The notes under the pieces are model-generated. The model did not search any database, was not told the DNA's origin, and saw only the letters and a program-made list of their open reading frames with translations. Shown here in pieces: positions 16,828 through 24,209 of a DNA stretch of 46,626 nt. The stretch spans positions 1 to 46,626 of the forward strand of contig DATIBC010000087.1 in assembly GCA_035457725.1 (NCBI GenBank), in the 5' to 3' direction. How positions within the stretch are numbered: position 1 is the stretch's first letter; each line of letters opens with the position of its first letter. Source of the DNA: DATFES01 sp035457725 (GTDB lineage: Bacteria; Pseudomonadota; Alphaproteobacteria; CACIAM-22H2). A program made the translations under genes and the position numbers.

Positions 16828-17178
16828 GATTTTGATAAACGCCGTGATTTCGTAACTAGCTTGGTTTCAAGCATTAGTGTCTTGTCGGCAATGACTTTAA
16901 GCCCATATTTACCATTAGAAGCGGCCGGCCTCCCCGGGTTGGCCGCTCGGGGGCGGCTCCCCTGACGCCCTCGGGCTCCCAGCGAGGAGCTTCGAGCGCC
17001 CGGTCACCCCCCGGCCGGGCGCTTCCCATTTCAAGCCCGCAAGACGCTCGCCCAACATTGCCGAGCCCAGGTGGCGTAGCAGACGCTTTTCCCGGCGATG
17101 CGGCCGTGAACCCTTGACCGTGGGAGGAACCACGCGGCAGAAAGACGGCCGAAATCGTGTCGACGCGGCTGCGGGTGT
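16828..17178 (+). other. Structured gap upstream of exonuclease III
   Basis: There is no convincing gene. It starts AT-rich with a small hairpin GCTTG 16859-16863 / CAAGC 16868-16872, then a weak promoter-like pair (TTGTCG 16882, ATATTT 16905). It then turns GC-rich with successive inverted repeats: AGCGGCC 16920-16926 / GGCCGCT 16941-16947; CCTCG 16969-16973 / CGAGG 16983-16987; AGCGCCCGG 16995-17003 / CCGGGCGCT 17015-17023; and CGTGG 17119-17123 / CCACG 17130-17134 with a GAGGAA loop. A structured leader or small RNA is possible. Confidence 0.4.
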
Positions 17179-18048
17179 ATGGCGAAACGTAACGATATCG
17201 GGTTCAAAGCACCCTACCTCGCCCAGCGCGTGCCGCCGCGCGCCGCCGGCGCCACGCTTCGTTTCGTGACCTGGAACATCAACTCGGTGCGCCTGCGGAT
17301 CGGCTTGGTCGCCAAGCTCGCCCGGCTGGCCAAGCCTGACGTGATTTGCCTGCAAGAGACCAAGACACCGGACGAGCATTTCCCCCGCGCCGCGATCGCC
17401 AAGCTTGGGTATTCCCATCAGTTCGTCCACGGCATGAAGGGCTATAACGGCGTCGCGATTCTGTCGCGCCAGCCGCTAGGCCTGCCTCGGCGTCAATCCT
17501 GGTGCGACAAGGACGATTCGCGCCACGTCGCCGTCGAACTGCCGGGCGGAGTGGAGTTGCACAACGTCTATGTTCCCGCTGGCGGCGATATACCCGATCC
17601 AAAGGCCAACCCGAAATTCGCCCACAAGCTCCAGTTCCTGCGCGAACAGGGCGAATGGTGGGCCAAGCAACCGCAAACCGACGCCAGGAAAATCCTGGTC
17701 GGCGATCTGAACGTTGCGCCGCTCGAAAACGACGTGTGGTCGCATCGCCAGTTGCTCGACGTGGTCAGCCACACGCCGATCGAGGTCGAGCTGCTCGGCA
17801 AGCTGCTGGCGTCGTATCGCTGGGTCGATGCCGCACGCAGCGTCGTGCCGCCGCAGGTCAAGCTCTATACCTGGTGGAGCTACCGCAACCGCGATTGGAA
17901 GCTCTCCGACCGTGGGCGCCGGCTCGACCACGTCTGGCTCACGCCGGCGCTGGCGTCGATGCTGCGGGCGATTTACGTCTGGCGCGGCGCCCGCGACTGG
18001 CCAAATCCATCGGATCACGTGCCGGTGATCGCCGATCTGGCGATTTAG
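17179..18048 (+). CDS. xthA: Exodeoxyribonuclease III (AP endonuclease)
   Basis: 289 residues. The exonuclease III fold starts at LRFVTWNINSVRLR (residues 27-40), so there are about 26 extra N-terminal residues compared with E. coli XthA. The active-site set is complete: N33, E60 (CLQETK), Y131, D176/N178 (VGDLNVAP), D250 (RRLDHVWL) and D279/H280 (PSDHVPV). It removes abasic sites and 3' blocking groups in base excision repair. A gene following lolA in many alphaproteobacteria, here separated from it by two hydrolase genes and the structured gap. Confidence 0.95.
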   Translation: MAKRNDIGFKAPYLAQRVPPRAAGATLRFVTWNINSVRLRIGLVAKLARLAKPDVICLQETKTPDEHFPRAAIAKLGYSHQFVHGMKGYNGVAILSRQPLGLPRRQSWCDKDDSRHVAVELPGGVELHNVYVPAGGDIPDPKANPKFAHKLQFLREQGEWWAKQPQTDARKILVGDLNVAPLENDVWSHRQLLDVVSHTPIEVELLGKLLASYRWVDAARSVVPPQVKLYTWWSYRNRDWKLSDRGRRLDHVWLTPALASMLRAIYVWRGARDWPNPSDHVPVIADLAI

Positions 18049-18081
18049 AGTACGACTCACAAGGGTGGAATTGCCGTACGT

Positions 18082-18193
18082 TCCCCTTGCTCTTCGACAA
18101 GCTCGGGGCGAGATCAAAAACAAACCCTCGTGGTGGGCCGATCGAACGATGAGGGCCGACAACATGGCAACGCCTGAACGAATCATGGTCTAG
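18082..18193. repeat. REP-like palindromic element, copy B
   Basis: Between the convergent xthA and GNAT genes. It carries TCGACAAGCTCGG at 18094-18106 inside a CCCC...GGGG imperfect hairpin, and CCCTCGTGGTG at 18125-18135 opening a second imperfect hairpin that closes with ACGATGAGGG. CCTGAACG at 18173-18180 then precedes GGTCTAG. The distance from CCCTCGTGGTG to CCTGAACG is 48 bases here and 47 in copy A, so the two are copies of the same element and not chance palindromes. Confidence 0.75.
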
Positions 18194-18226
18194 GCCGCGA
18201 TTCGCGCCGACGTCACGGCGCCGCGA

Positions 18227-19096
18227 TCAATAAAAGACCGAAGGGAAATACGCTCCGTTCGGCTCGTGATATGCGCCGGTCGTCATCAAGGTCATCGGCT
18301 TGACGACCCGCAATCCTTGGCTCAAGCACCACCGGAGCAGGCTTGTTTGTCGCCCCGGCATCAGCAAGGACAGCGGCGCCGAATCCGCGGCCGCGGCGCC
18401 CAAGAGGAGCGCGCGCATGTCGTCCTCGGTTTCCGCGACGCCGTGATTGGCGATCCAGAATGTCGCCGCCGACAGGTATCCGGTGATGCGTCCGTCGCGT
18501 TCGACCACGAATGGCTGGAAGATCTTGAGCGTGTCGCGTAGCTCGGCGGTCCGCTCGAAGCCATGGACCCGCTGAGCGAGCAGACCGCACGCAGCGAGAT
18601 CGCCGGTCGTTAAATGCCGAATTGAGAAGCCCGCCGTCGGCGCGCTTTTCGGCGTACCGAGCAGGAGGAGGAGGGGTTCCCGGGCCGCAAAGCCTAGCGA
18701 CGAGTAGAGCGCGAACGAGCGCGTGTTGAAGGCATCTTGCACCAGTCGTACTCCTTCGGCGCGCGCGCCGCGCTCCAGCACGGCGGTCATCAGCGCGCGG
18801 CCGACGCCGCCGCCTTGAAGCCGTGCATCGACGGTGATCGGGCCAACCCCGCGGATGGGGTCGCCTTCGGAAAGAAAATTCGATCCGGCCACGACACCAT
18901 CGATCTCGGCCACAACGCTGAAGATCGCCGGATCAGCGATGAAACGTGCCGCCAGCTCCCGTCCCGCCGTCGCCGAGGGAAAATCCGGCGGGAATCCGTG
19001 CCGGACGGCGATCTCCTTGAAAGCTTCGTACATTATGCGCCCGCAGTCGTCCGCATCAGCGGCGACGGCCTGTCGAACATCTACGCGACGTATCAC
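18227..19096 (-). CDS. GNAT acetyltransferase, two-domain
   Basis: 289 residues. The N-terminal half is a normal GNAT domain with motif A GPITVDARLQGGGVGRALM (residues 85-103) and motif B FNTRSFALYSSLGF. The C-terminal half (about 150-289) looks like a second, degenerate GNAT-like domain ending in NGAYFPSVFY. The acceptor is unknown. Its ATG overlaps the stop of the upstream methyltransferase, so it is the last gene of a coupled minus-strand run with a cyclic-nucleotide-binding protein and an ABC exporter. Confidence 0.88.
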   Translation of the reverse strand: MIRRVDVRQAVAADADDCGRIMYEAFKEIAVRHGFPPDFPSATAGRELAARFIADPAIFSVVAEIDGVVAGSNFLSEGDPIRGVGPITVDARLQGGGVGRALMTAVLERGARAEGVRLVQDAFNTRSFALYSSLGFAAREPLLLLLGTPKSAPTAGFSIRHLTTGDLAACGLLAQRVHGFERTAELRDTLKIFQPFVVERDGRITGYLSAATFWIANHGVAETEDDMRALLLGAAAADSAPLSLLMPGRQTSLLRWCLSQGLRVVKPMTLMTTGAYHEPNGAYFPSVFY

Positions 19097-19692
19097 AGCG
19101 GCGCCTTGCCGGAGCGCGCCGTCCGACTTGCGCGCTTCCGCGCCGGCCGCATCGCGCCACCCGGCGGCGAGGAGGGGTTGCGATAGAGGAAATAGCGCCC
19201 CGGCGGCACGCCGCGCGGCGGCTTCACGTCGACCGCGCCGGGAATCCGCAGCGCCTGGTCGGAGACGACGAGAGCGCCCGGCGACAGCAGCGGCGCCAGC
19301 GCCGGCCCCAGCCAGCGCGCCAAGACGGCGGTTCGGCGCGCATCGCCCGATCCGGTGTCGGCGTGCACCAGCGCAGCTTGCCGCGGATACCGCCGGGCGA
19401 ATTCGCGCAACGTGACGCGAAACTCGCCGCGATGAAACAGGCCCTTGGGCGGGACGCAGCGAGGATGGGCGGCGAGCTCGCGGTCGAAGGCGTGGACCGG
19501 CTTCGCGCCGGCCAACCGCTTCGACAGATGATCATAGGTACGCCCGTTGCCGAGCCCGAGCTCCAGCACAATTCCGTCGATCCGACGCACCGCTAGCACT
19601 GCCCAATCGAGCGCGCGGCGTTGCGCCTCGAGGCGCCGGATGAAGCTTTCGAGGCGCGTCGAGACGCGCCGTGCGCCGGCGAGGCGGTTCAC
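19093..19692 (-). CDS. Class I SAM-dependent methyltransferase (Methyltransf_17-like)
   Basis: 199 residues from a GTG at 19692 that overlaps the TGA of the upstream cyclic-nucleotide-binding gene (GTGA); the frame continues further upstream but only through that gene. Residues about 37-60 (IDGIVLELGLGNGRTYDHLSKRL) form the SAM-binding loop, followed by VHAFDREL as the acidic strand. The layout resembles the small alphaproteobacterial Methyltransf_17 family, from memory. The substrate is unknown. The C-terminus is basic (KRASRTARSGK). Start and stop both overlap neighbours, implying tight coupling. Confidence 0.82.
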   Translation of the reverse strand: MNRLAGARRVSTRLESFIRRLEAQRRALDWAVLAVRRIDGIVLELGLGNGRTYDHLSKRLAGAKPVHAFDRELAAHPRCVPPKGLFHRGEFRVTLREFARRYPRQAALVHADTGSGDARRTAVLARWLGPALAPLLSPGALVVSDQALRIPGAVDVKPPRGVPPGRYFLYRNPSSPPGGAMRPARKRASRTARSGKAPL

Positions 19693-20147
19693 GCGGTGCC
19701 GGCTCGGCTCATTGTCTGGCGAAGCTGTTCGGTGGTGTGATTGAGCCGACGCGCGAGTTCGCGCATGATCTCCACCGCCATCTGTGGGAACTCGTTCACC
19801 AACCGAAAAAAGTTCTCCTTGTCGACGCGCAAGGCGACCAGCGGGCTCTTCGCCACCACGGTGGCGGTACGCGGCACGTCGCACAAGATGGCGATTTCGC
19901 CGATTATCGCGTTGCGGGTCATCGTCGCCACGGCAAGTTTGCCGCGCGGCGTGTCGACCAGTACCTCGGCTTCGCCCTCGATGACGATATACGCGGCGTC
20001 GCCCGCGTCGCCCTGCTGGAACAACGGCTGACCGGGATCGAAGACGATGCGCTCGCTGGTGAATGCGAGCAGCTTGAGCTTGGCCGGCTCGAGCTTCGCG
20101 AACAGGGGGATGTTGCGCAGAATCTCGACCTCTTCCTTCAGCGACAT
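19689..20147 (-). CDS. Stand-alone cyclic nucleotide-binding domain protein
   Basis: 152 residues, almost entirely one CRP/CAP-type cNMP domain: PLFAKLEPAKLKLLAF, a beta roll, then the phosphate-binding cassette IGEIAILCDVPRTATV with E84 and R93 in the positions that contact the ribose and phosphate. There is no helix-turn-helix, kinase or channel part, so it should act by protein contact. A C-terminal helix (FPQMAVEIMRELARRLNHTTEQLRQTM) could mediate dimerisation. It lies 40 bases downstream of the unusual ABC exporter gene and overlaps the methyltransferase start, so regulating the exporter or methyltransferase in response to cNMP is a reasonable inference. Confidence 0.92.
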   Translation of the reverse strand: MSLKEEVEILRNIPLFAKLEPAKLKLLAFTSERIVFDPGQPLFQQGDAGDAAYIVIEGEAEVLVDTPRGKLAVATMTRNAIIGEIAILCDVPRTATVVAKSPLVALRVDKENFFRLVNEFPQMAVEIMRELARRLNHTTEQLRQTMSRAGTA

Positions 20148-20187
20148 GGCCTGTCTCCTTCGGCCTGGCGAGTTTCGCCTTCGATGT

Positions 20188-22848
20188 TCACGCGGCGGCG
20201 ATCAATTCGGCGAACAGCGAGCCCGATCGCTCGAGTTCGCCGAAGCCGCCATGCTCGACCAGGCGCCCGTCGGCGAAGACGAGCACGCGATCAAAATGAC
20301 GGGCTAGCGCTGGGTTGTGCAGCGTCCAGATGACCACACGGCCGGTGCATTCGCGGAAGATCCCCTCCATCACCCGCATTTGACTTTGCGAATCCAGCGT
20401 CGTCGTCGCTTCGTTCACGACCATCACGTCCGGCTGCTTGATCAACGCGCGCGCGACGCCGATCTTCTGGCGCTGCGCGGCGCTCAGGCGGCTGCCGGCG
20501 ACGCCGACCTGAAAATCGAGACCGACTTCGATCACCGCGCGGCGAAGGTCGAGCGCCTCGAGAACCTCGGCGATCAGCCGGCCGACGCGTGCGCCGGCGC
20601 GCGCCTGACCGTAGGCGATCTTGCCGAACAGGATGTTGTCCTGCAGGGTCGTCGCGGCGTTGTAGGCGGAAGGGTCGAAGAAGGCGATGCCCGTGCGCGC
20701 CTCCGCCGGCAACGATTCGCGCAGCGCCTTGCGGGCCTCGACGATGCGCATCTTGAGGGGCTCGTCGAGCACGTCGAGGCGATGGCGCGCGGCGATCAGC
20801 CGGAACGGCAGGCCGAGCAGCCGCGCCCGATCCTCCGGCGTGCCGCCCTCGCCGCCGGGAGCGGTGCGGGCGAGCAGGGTGCGGAACTCGGGCAGATCGT
20901 CAGCCGAAATGAAACTGAACTGCTCGAAGAATTCGTGGCCGGGCGGCAGATCGGCGAAGAGCTCGATCATCGTTTCGGCGACTTCGCGCCCTACCGCGAG
21001 AAGATCGCCGGTCAAGTTCAGCCGGTCCAACACCGCCAGGACGTATGGATTGACCGCCAGGCGCTCGATGTCGAACGCCTCGTCAACCGGCGTGCCGAAC
21101 AACAGGTTCTCGGCGACGGTCGCGTTGTCGTTGTAGCGGTCGGGGTGAAACGACTCGACCAAGGTGCGCATCGCTGGATCGGTCGAAGCCGCCGCCAGAC
21201 GTTCGTGCAACGCGGTACGCGCCTCGAGGACGCTTTCGGCGATCGCCGGCCGCTGCTTCGGATCGATCGTGCCGCGCAACCCGAGCTGATAGATGTCTTC
21301 CTCCATGTCGACGGCCGCCAGGACCTCGATCATGCGTTGCGCGAACTCGGCGCCATCGGCGCACCCGGCCGCGGCGTAATCGATCCAATCGGCGGCCGGG
21401 TCGAGGGGAAGATTCCCCGCGCGCATCGTCTCGGCGAGCCATCGGCGGTGCTGCCGCTCGCTCGCTTCGTCGCGCTGAACCGGTCGGATCGGCCGCTGTT
21501 TCAAGCCATAAGCGACGTTGTCACGTACCGCGCCGGCGAACAAATAGGCGCTCGGCCCGACATAGCCAATGCGCGCGCCGAGCATCGGCTCGCCGAGCGT
21601 CGCCAAGTCCTTGCCGCCGATGGATATGCGGCCGGCGCTCGGAAACAGCAGGCGCGGAAGCGCCAACGCCGCCCCCTCCTTGCCGCCGCCGGGCGGCCCG
21701 CACAGCGCCACCTTTTCACCGGGCGCGATGGCGAACGTCACGCCGTCGAGCAGCTTCGTCGAAGCGTCCTCGACCAGCGTCAGATTCGCCACCGAGATCG
21801 GGCCCGAAAGCGGCGGCGGCGCTTGGTCGATCGGTACCTGCAGATCGGGATCGATCATGTTCTCGGGTCGGAATTGCTCGGTGACCTGGTCATACTTGAT
21901 CTTTGAATCCTGGTACTGCTGGTAATAGTCGAGCAGCTCCTTCCAAGGCGAGGACATGTCCTTGTGGGCGGTGAGGGCCGCGGCCAACGCCCCCGCGGTC
22001 AGGTCGCCGGTGATGACCAGATAGCCGCCGATCGAATAGAAGAGCAGCGGCGCCATCTGATTGAGAAAGTTGTTGAGAAACTTGACCAGCGACTTGCGCC
22101 GGAAAATTTCGTATCGGATGCGGTAGACGAGACCGAGCCGATCGGAGAAATCCGCGCGCTCATAAGGCACAGCGCCGTGCGCGCGTATCTCGTGGATGCC
22201 GGCAACCGACTCACCGATGCGCTCGGATACCTTGCGCATCGCGCGCACACGCTCCTTGCCGAGTAGATTCACTTTTCGCTGCAGCTTCGGAATCAAGTAT
22301 CCCTGGATGGGATAGAGCGAGATCGCCGCAAACCCCATGATGGGATTCTGCACGAACAGGAAAGTGACGATGGTCAGCAGCGTACCCGCTTGAATCAGTG
22401 GCTGAGCGAACGCATCGCCCATGAACCCGCCGAGCGGCTCGACCTCGGCGGTCACCATCGGGATCAGCTCTCCCGATGAGACCTTGCGGAAATGCGGCAG
22501 CGGGAAGCGCATGATGCGCGAGATCAATTCATAGCGCATCCGCCGCAGCAGCCGCTCGCCGAGCCGGCCCTTGTAGTTGTTGATGAACTGCTTGATGCCG
22601 CCGTTCACCACGACCAGGATGAAAAACCAGGTGCAGAGCAGGAACAGATACCCGATCTGGCCCAGTTCGACGCCGAAAAACTCGGTCGGATACGTGATGT
22701 CCTTGCCGAGGATCGCCTGGTTGAAGATGTTCTTGGGGACATCCAGCGACAGATAGTAGAACGGCAGTGCGCTGATGGTGAGCGCGCACAGAATCGCCGT
22801 CTCCTTCGTGGAGTATCTGAGCACGAAACGCTGGATGGTTTTGTCCAT
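20188..22848 (-). CDS. Non-canonical ABC exporter (fused membrane and divergent ATPase domains)
   Basis: 886 residues from ATG 22848; an in-frame ATG at 22911 adds 21 unconvincing residues. Residues about 15-300 form an ABC exporter membrane domain with about six segments. The nucleotide-binding part is abnormal: Walker A is GPPGGGKE (384-391), with Glu for Ser/Thr; the Q-loop reads YVGPSAYLF without Gln; the signature is LSAAQ (788-792) and not LSGGQ; Walker B is VMVVNE (808-813), with Asn for Asp. The Glu after Walker B and the H-loop His (H844) remain. About 400 residues separate Walker A and the signature, against roughly 100 normally. The insert holds repeats: 564-585 and 720-742 each end in (E/D)N(I/L)LFG and echo the Q-loop segment at 428-448. 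The substrate is unknown. Confidence 0.85.
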   Translation of the reverse strand: MDKTIQRFVLRYSTKETAILCALTISALPFYYLSLDVPKNIFNQAILGKDITYPTEFFGVELGQIGYLFLLCTWFFILVVVNGGIKQFINNYKGRLGERLLRRMRYELISRIMRFPLPHFRKVSSGELIPMVTAEVEPLGGFMGDAFAQPLIQAGTLLTIVTFLFVQNPIMGFAAISLYPIQGYLIPKLQRKVNLLGKERVRAMRKVSERIGESVAGIHEIRAHGAVPYERADFSDRLGLVYRIRYEIFRRKSLVKFLNNFLNQMAPLLFYSIGGYLVITGDLTAGALAAALTAHKDMSSPWKELLDYYQQYQDSKIKYDQVTEQFRPENMIDPDLQVPIDQAPPPLSGPISVANLTLVEDASTKLLDGVTFAIAPGEKVALCGPPGGGKEGAALALPRLLFPSAGRISIGGKDLATLGEPMLGARIGYVGPSAYLFAGAVRDNVAYGLKQRPIRPVQRDEASERQHRRWLAETMRAGNLPLDPAADWIDYAAAGCADGAEFAQRMIEVLAAVDMEEDIYQLGLRGTIDPKQRPAIAESVLEARTALHERLAAASTDPAMRTLVESFHPDRYNDNATVAENLLFGTPVDEAFDIERLAVNPYVLAVLDRLNLTGDLLAVGREVAETMIELFADLPPGHEFFEQFSFISADDLPEFRTLLARTAPGGEGGTPEDRARLLGLPFRLIAARHRLDVLDEPLKMRIVEARKALRESLPAEARTGIAFFDPSAYNAATTLQDNILFGKIAYGQARAGARVGRLIAEVLEALDLRRAVIEVGLDFQVGVAGSRLSAAQRQKIGVARALIKQPDVMVVNEATTTLDSQSQMRVMEGIFRECTGRVVIWTLHNPALARHFDRVLVFADGRLVEHGGFGELERSGSLFAELIAAA

Positions 22849-22944
22849 GGAGGCCGCGCGGAACGATGACTGGGCGGGACTGACACTAACGCATGGCGTC
22901 CGGGCGGGCAAAGGGACGCAAAAGCCGCGGCCCGGGCGCCCCGT

Positions 22945-23397
22945 TCAGTGTCCGGGAAGTTCCTCGACGACGACCTCGACGATGAAAGAGGCGGCCCGCG
23001 CGAAGTGCAACATCAAGTCGAAGCGGTCACCGACGACGAGCCGTCTCGTCAACCGCTCCAGCCGAATGTGGCGGCCGCCGGGTCGAAGCGCGACCGGCCG
23101 CCCCGGCGCCAAGTCGATCGCATCGGCTTGCTCGCCGACGATCCGCGTCGCCATCGCGATATCGGCGGCCGCCCCGACCAGCCGGTCAGATCCCGCGCCG
23201 CGATTGACCAGCGCCATGTAAGTCTCGCCAAACGCTCCGACATCAGCCGGCCGCGCCCATGGATGCCCGACATGAATCGCCCCGCGTCGAAAATCGTGGG
23301 CGCGCGCATCGGTGGCGCGCGCGATGATCGCAAGCACGCCGCCCATCACGACCCTGCGACGCAATGCCGCTCCATTCGCATTGGCAGTGTCGGTCAT
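22945..23397 (-). CDS. Degenerate PCuAC-like periplasmic protein
   Basis: 150 residues from ATG 23397; an in-frame ATG at 23448 is possible but leaves only 28 bases to the divergent gene. The N-terminus has ALRRRVVMGGVLAI, a twin-arginine-like signal, with cleavage near ARA-HD. The mature part follows the PCuAC fold (IHVGHPWARP, ETYMALVNRG, RPVALRPGGRHIRLERL), but the copper motif H-X10-M-X21-H-X-M is lost: the first His and Met are absent, and HXM is HIR (H110, R112). It probably does not bind Cu(I) in the usual way. It lies upstream of the ABC exporter on the same strand. Confidence 0.78.
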   Translation of the reverse strand: MTDTANANGAALRRRVVMGGVLAIIARATDARAHDFRRGAIHVGHPWARPADVGAFGETYMALVNRGAGSDRLVGAAADIAMATRIVGEQADAIDLAPGRPVALRPGGRHIRLERLTRRLVVGDRFDLMLHFARAASFIVEVVVEELPGH

Positions 23398-23476
23398 ACG
23401 ACGTAGCATCGCCCGCGCCATGGCATCTGACCAGTCGCATCGATGCACGACGAGGCGTCATTGACGGAGTGAACGA

Positions 23477-23977
23477 ATGCGTTGGATCGTCGCCGGTTTG
23501 CTGACCATCAACATGATGCTGGCCGGTACGGACGCCGCCGCCGAAGAGGGAACGCCGGTCGGGGCGTTGGTGATCGAAGACGCCTGGACGAGGCCGATCG
23601 GCGCCGGCGCGCGCACAACGGCGATCTATCTTACCATTCGCAATACCGGCGGCGCCGATGATCGTCTCCTCGCGGCGACGAGCGAGGCGGCCGAGCGCGT
23701 CGAACTCCATGTCCACCGCCATGAAGGCGATGTCGCGCGCATGGCCCAGGTACCGGCGATCGCCGTGCCGGGGCGAGGGCAGGTAGCCCTGGCGCCCGGG
23801 GCGGCGCATGTCATGCTGATCGGTCCGAAATCGGGGCTGGCCGAAGGGGCGACGCTTCCTTTGACGCTTGTTTTCGAGAAGGCGGGTCGGATCAGCCTCG
23901 ACGTGCCGGTGCGGCGGCGGGCTCCCTTGCCGACATCAAGCAGCCATGGCGCAGGACACGGCGGCGCCCACAAGTGA
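23477..23977 (+). CDS. Periplasmic copper chaperone PCuAC
   Basis: 166 residues with a Sec signal peptide (1-22, MRWIVAGLLTINMMLAGTDAAA). The Cu(I)-binding motif H-X10-M-X21-H-X-M is exact: H78, M89, H111, M113. A histidine-rich tail (SSSHGAGHGGAHK) may add a second metal site. PCuAC proteins deliver copper to the CuA site of cytochrome oxidase in the periplasm. GGAG precedes the ATG. It diverges from a paralogue that has lost the ligands. No cox genes or Sco protein are in the window. Confidence 0.92.
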   Translation: MRWIVAGLLTINMMLAGTDAAAEEGTPVGALVIEDAWTRPIGAGARTTAIYLTIRNTGGADDRLLAATSEAAERVELHVHRHEGDVARMAQVPAIAVPGRGQVALAPGAAHVMLIGPKSGLAEGATLPLTLVFEKAGRISLDVPVRRRAPLPTSSSHGAGHGGAHK

Positions 23978-24148
23978 TGGTGTGCGAACCGAGCTTAAAA
24001 CACGAAATATGGGTAGACGCAGGTTTATGGCAGTCGAAACGTGTAAAACGGGGAGGAGGCAGGCGTCACGCCGCCCATAACTTAGGATCGTCGTTAACCA
24101 AACTGCGGGATCAAATACTGCGGCCTAAGTCCAGAGAATTCGTTGCTT

Positions 24149-24175
24149 TTGACGCTCTTTTCCTTGTGCCATAGT
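24149..24175 (+). promoter_or_regulatory. Candidate sigma-70 promoter of glycan cluster
   Basis: TTGACG at 24149-24154 and CATAGT at 24170-24175 are separated by 15 bases, slightly short. They stand 35 bases before the TTG start of the first glycosyltransferase, in a locally AT-richer gap of 232 bases which otherwise holds no gene. Confidence 0.35.
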
Positions 24176-24209
24176 CGCGGGCAAGGGGAGCCTTTCGGGG
24201 GATCGACCC

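Noticed and set aside
16915..17430. 171-codon minus-strand frame overlapping the start of xthA
   Set aside because: It runs antisense through the conserved xthA coding region and its translation shows no recognisable fold; the palindromes in the gap explain its odd composition better than a gene.
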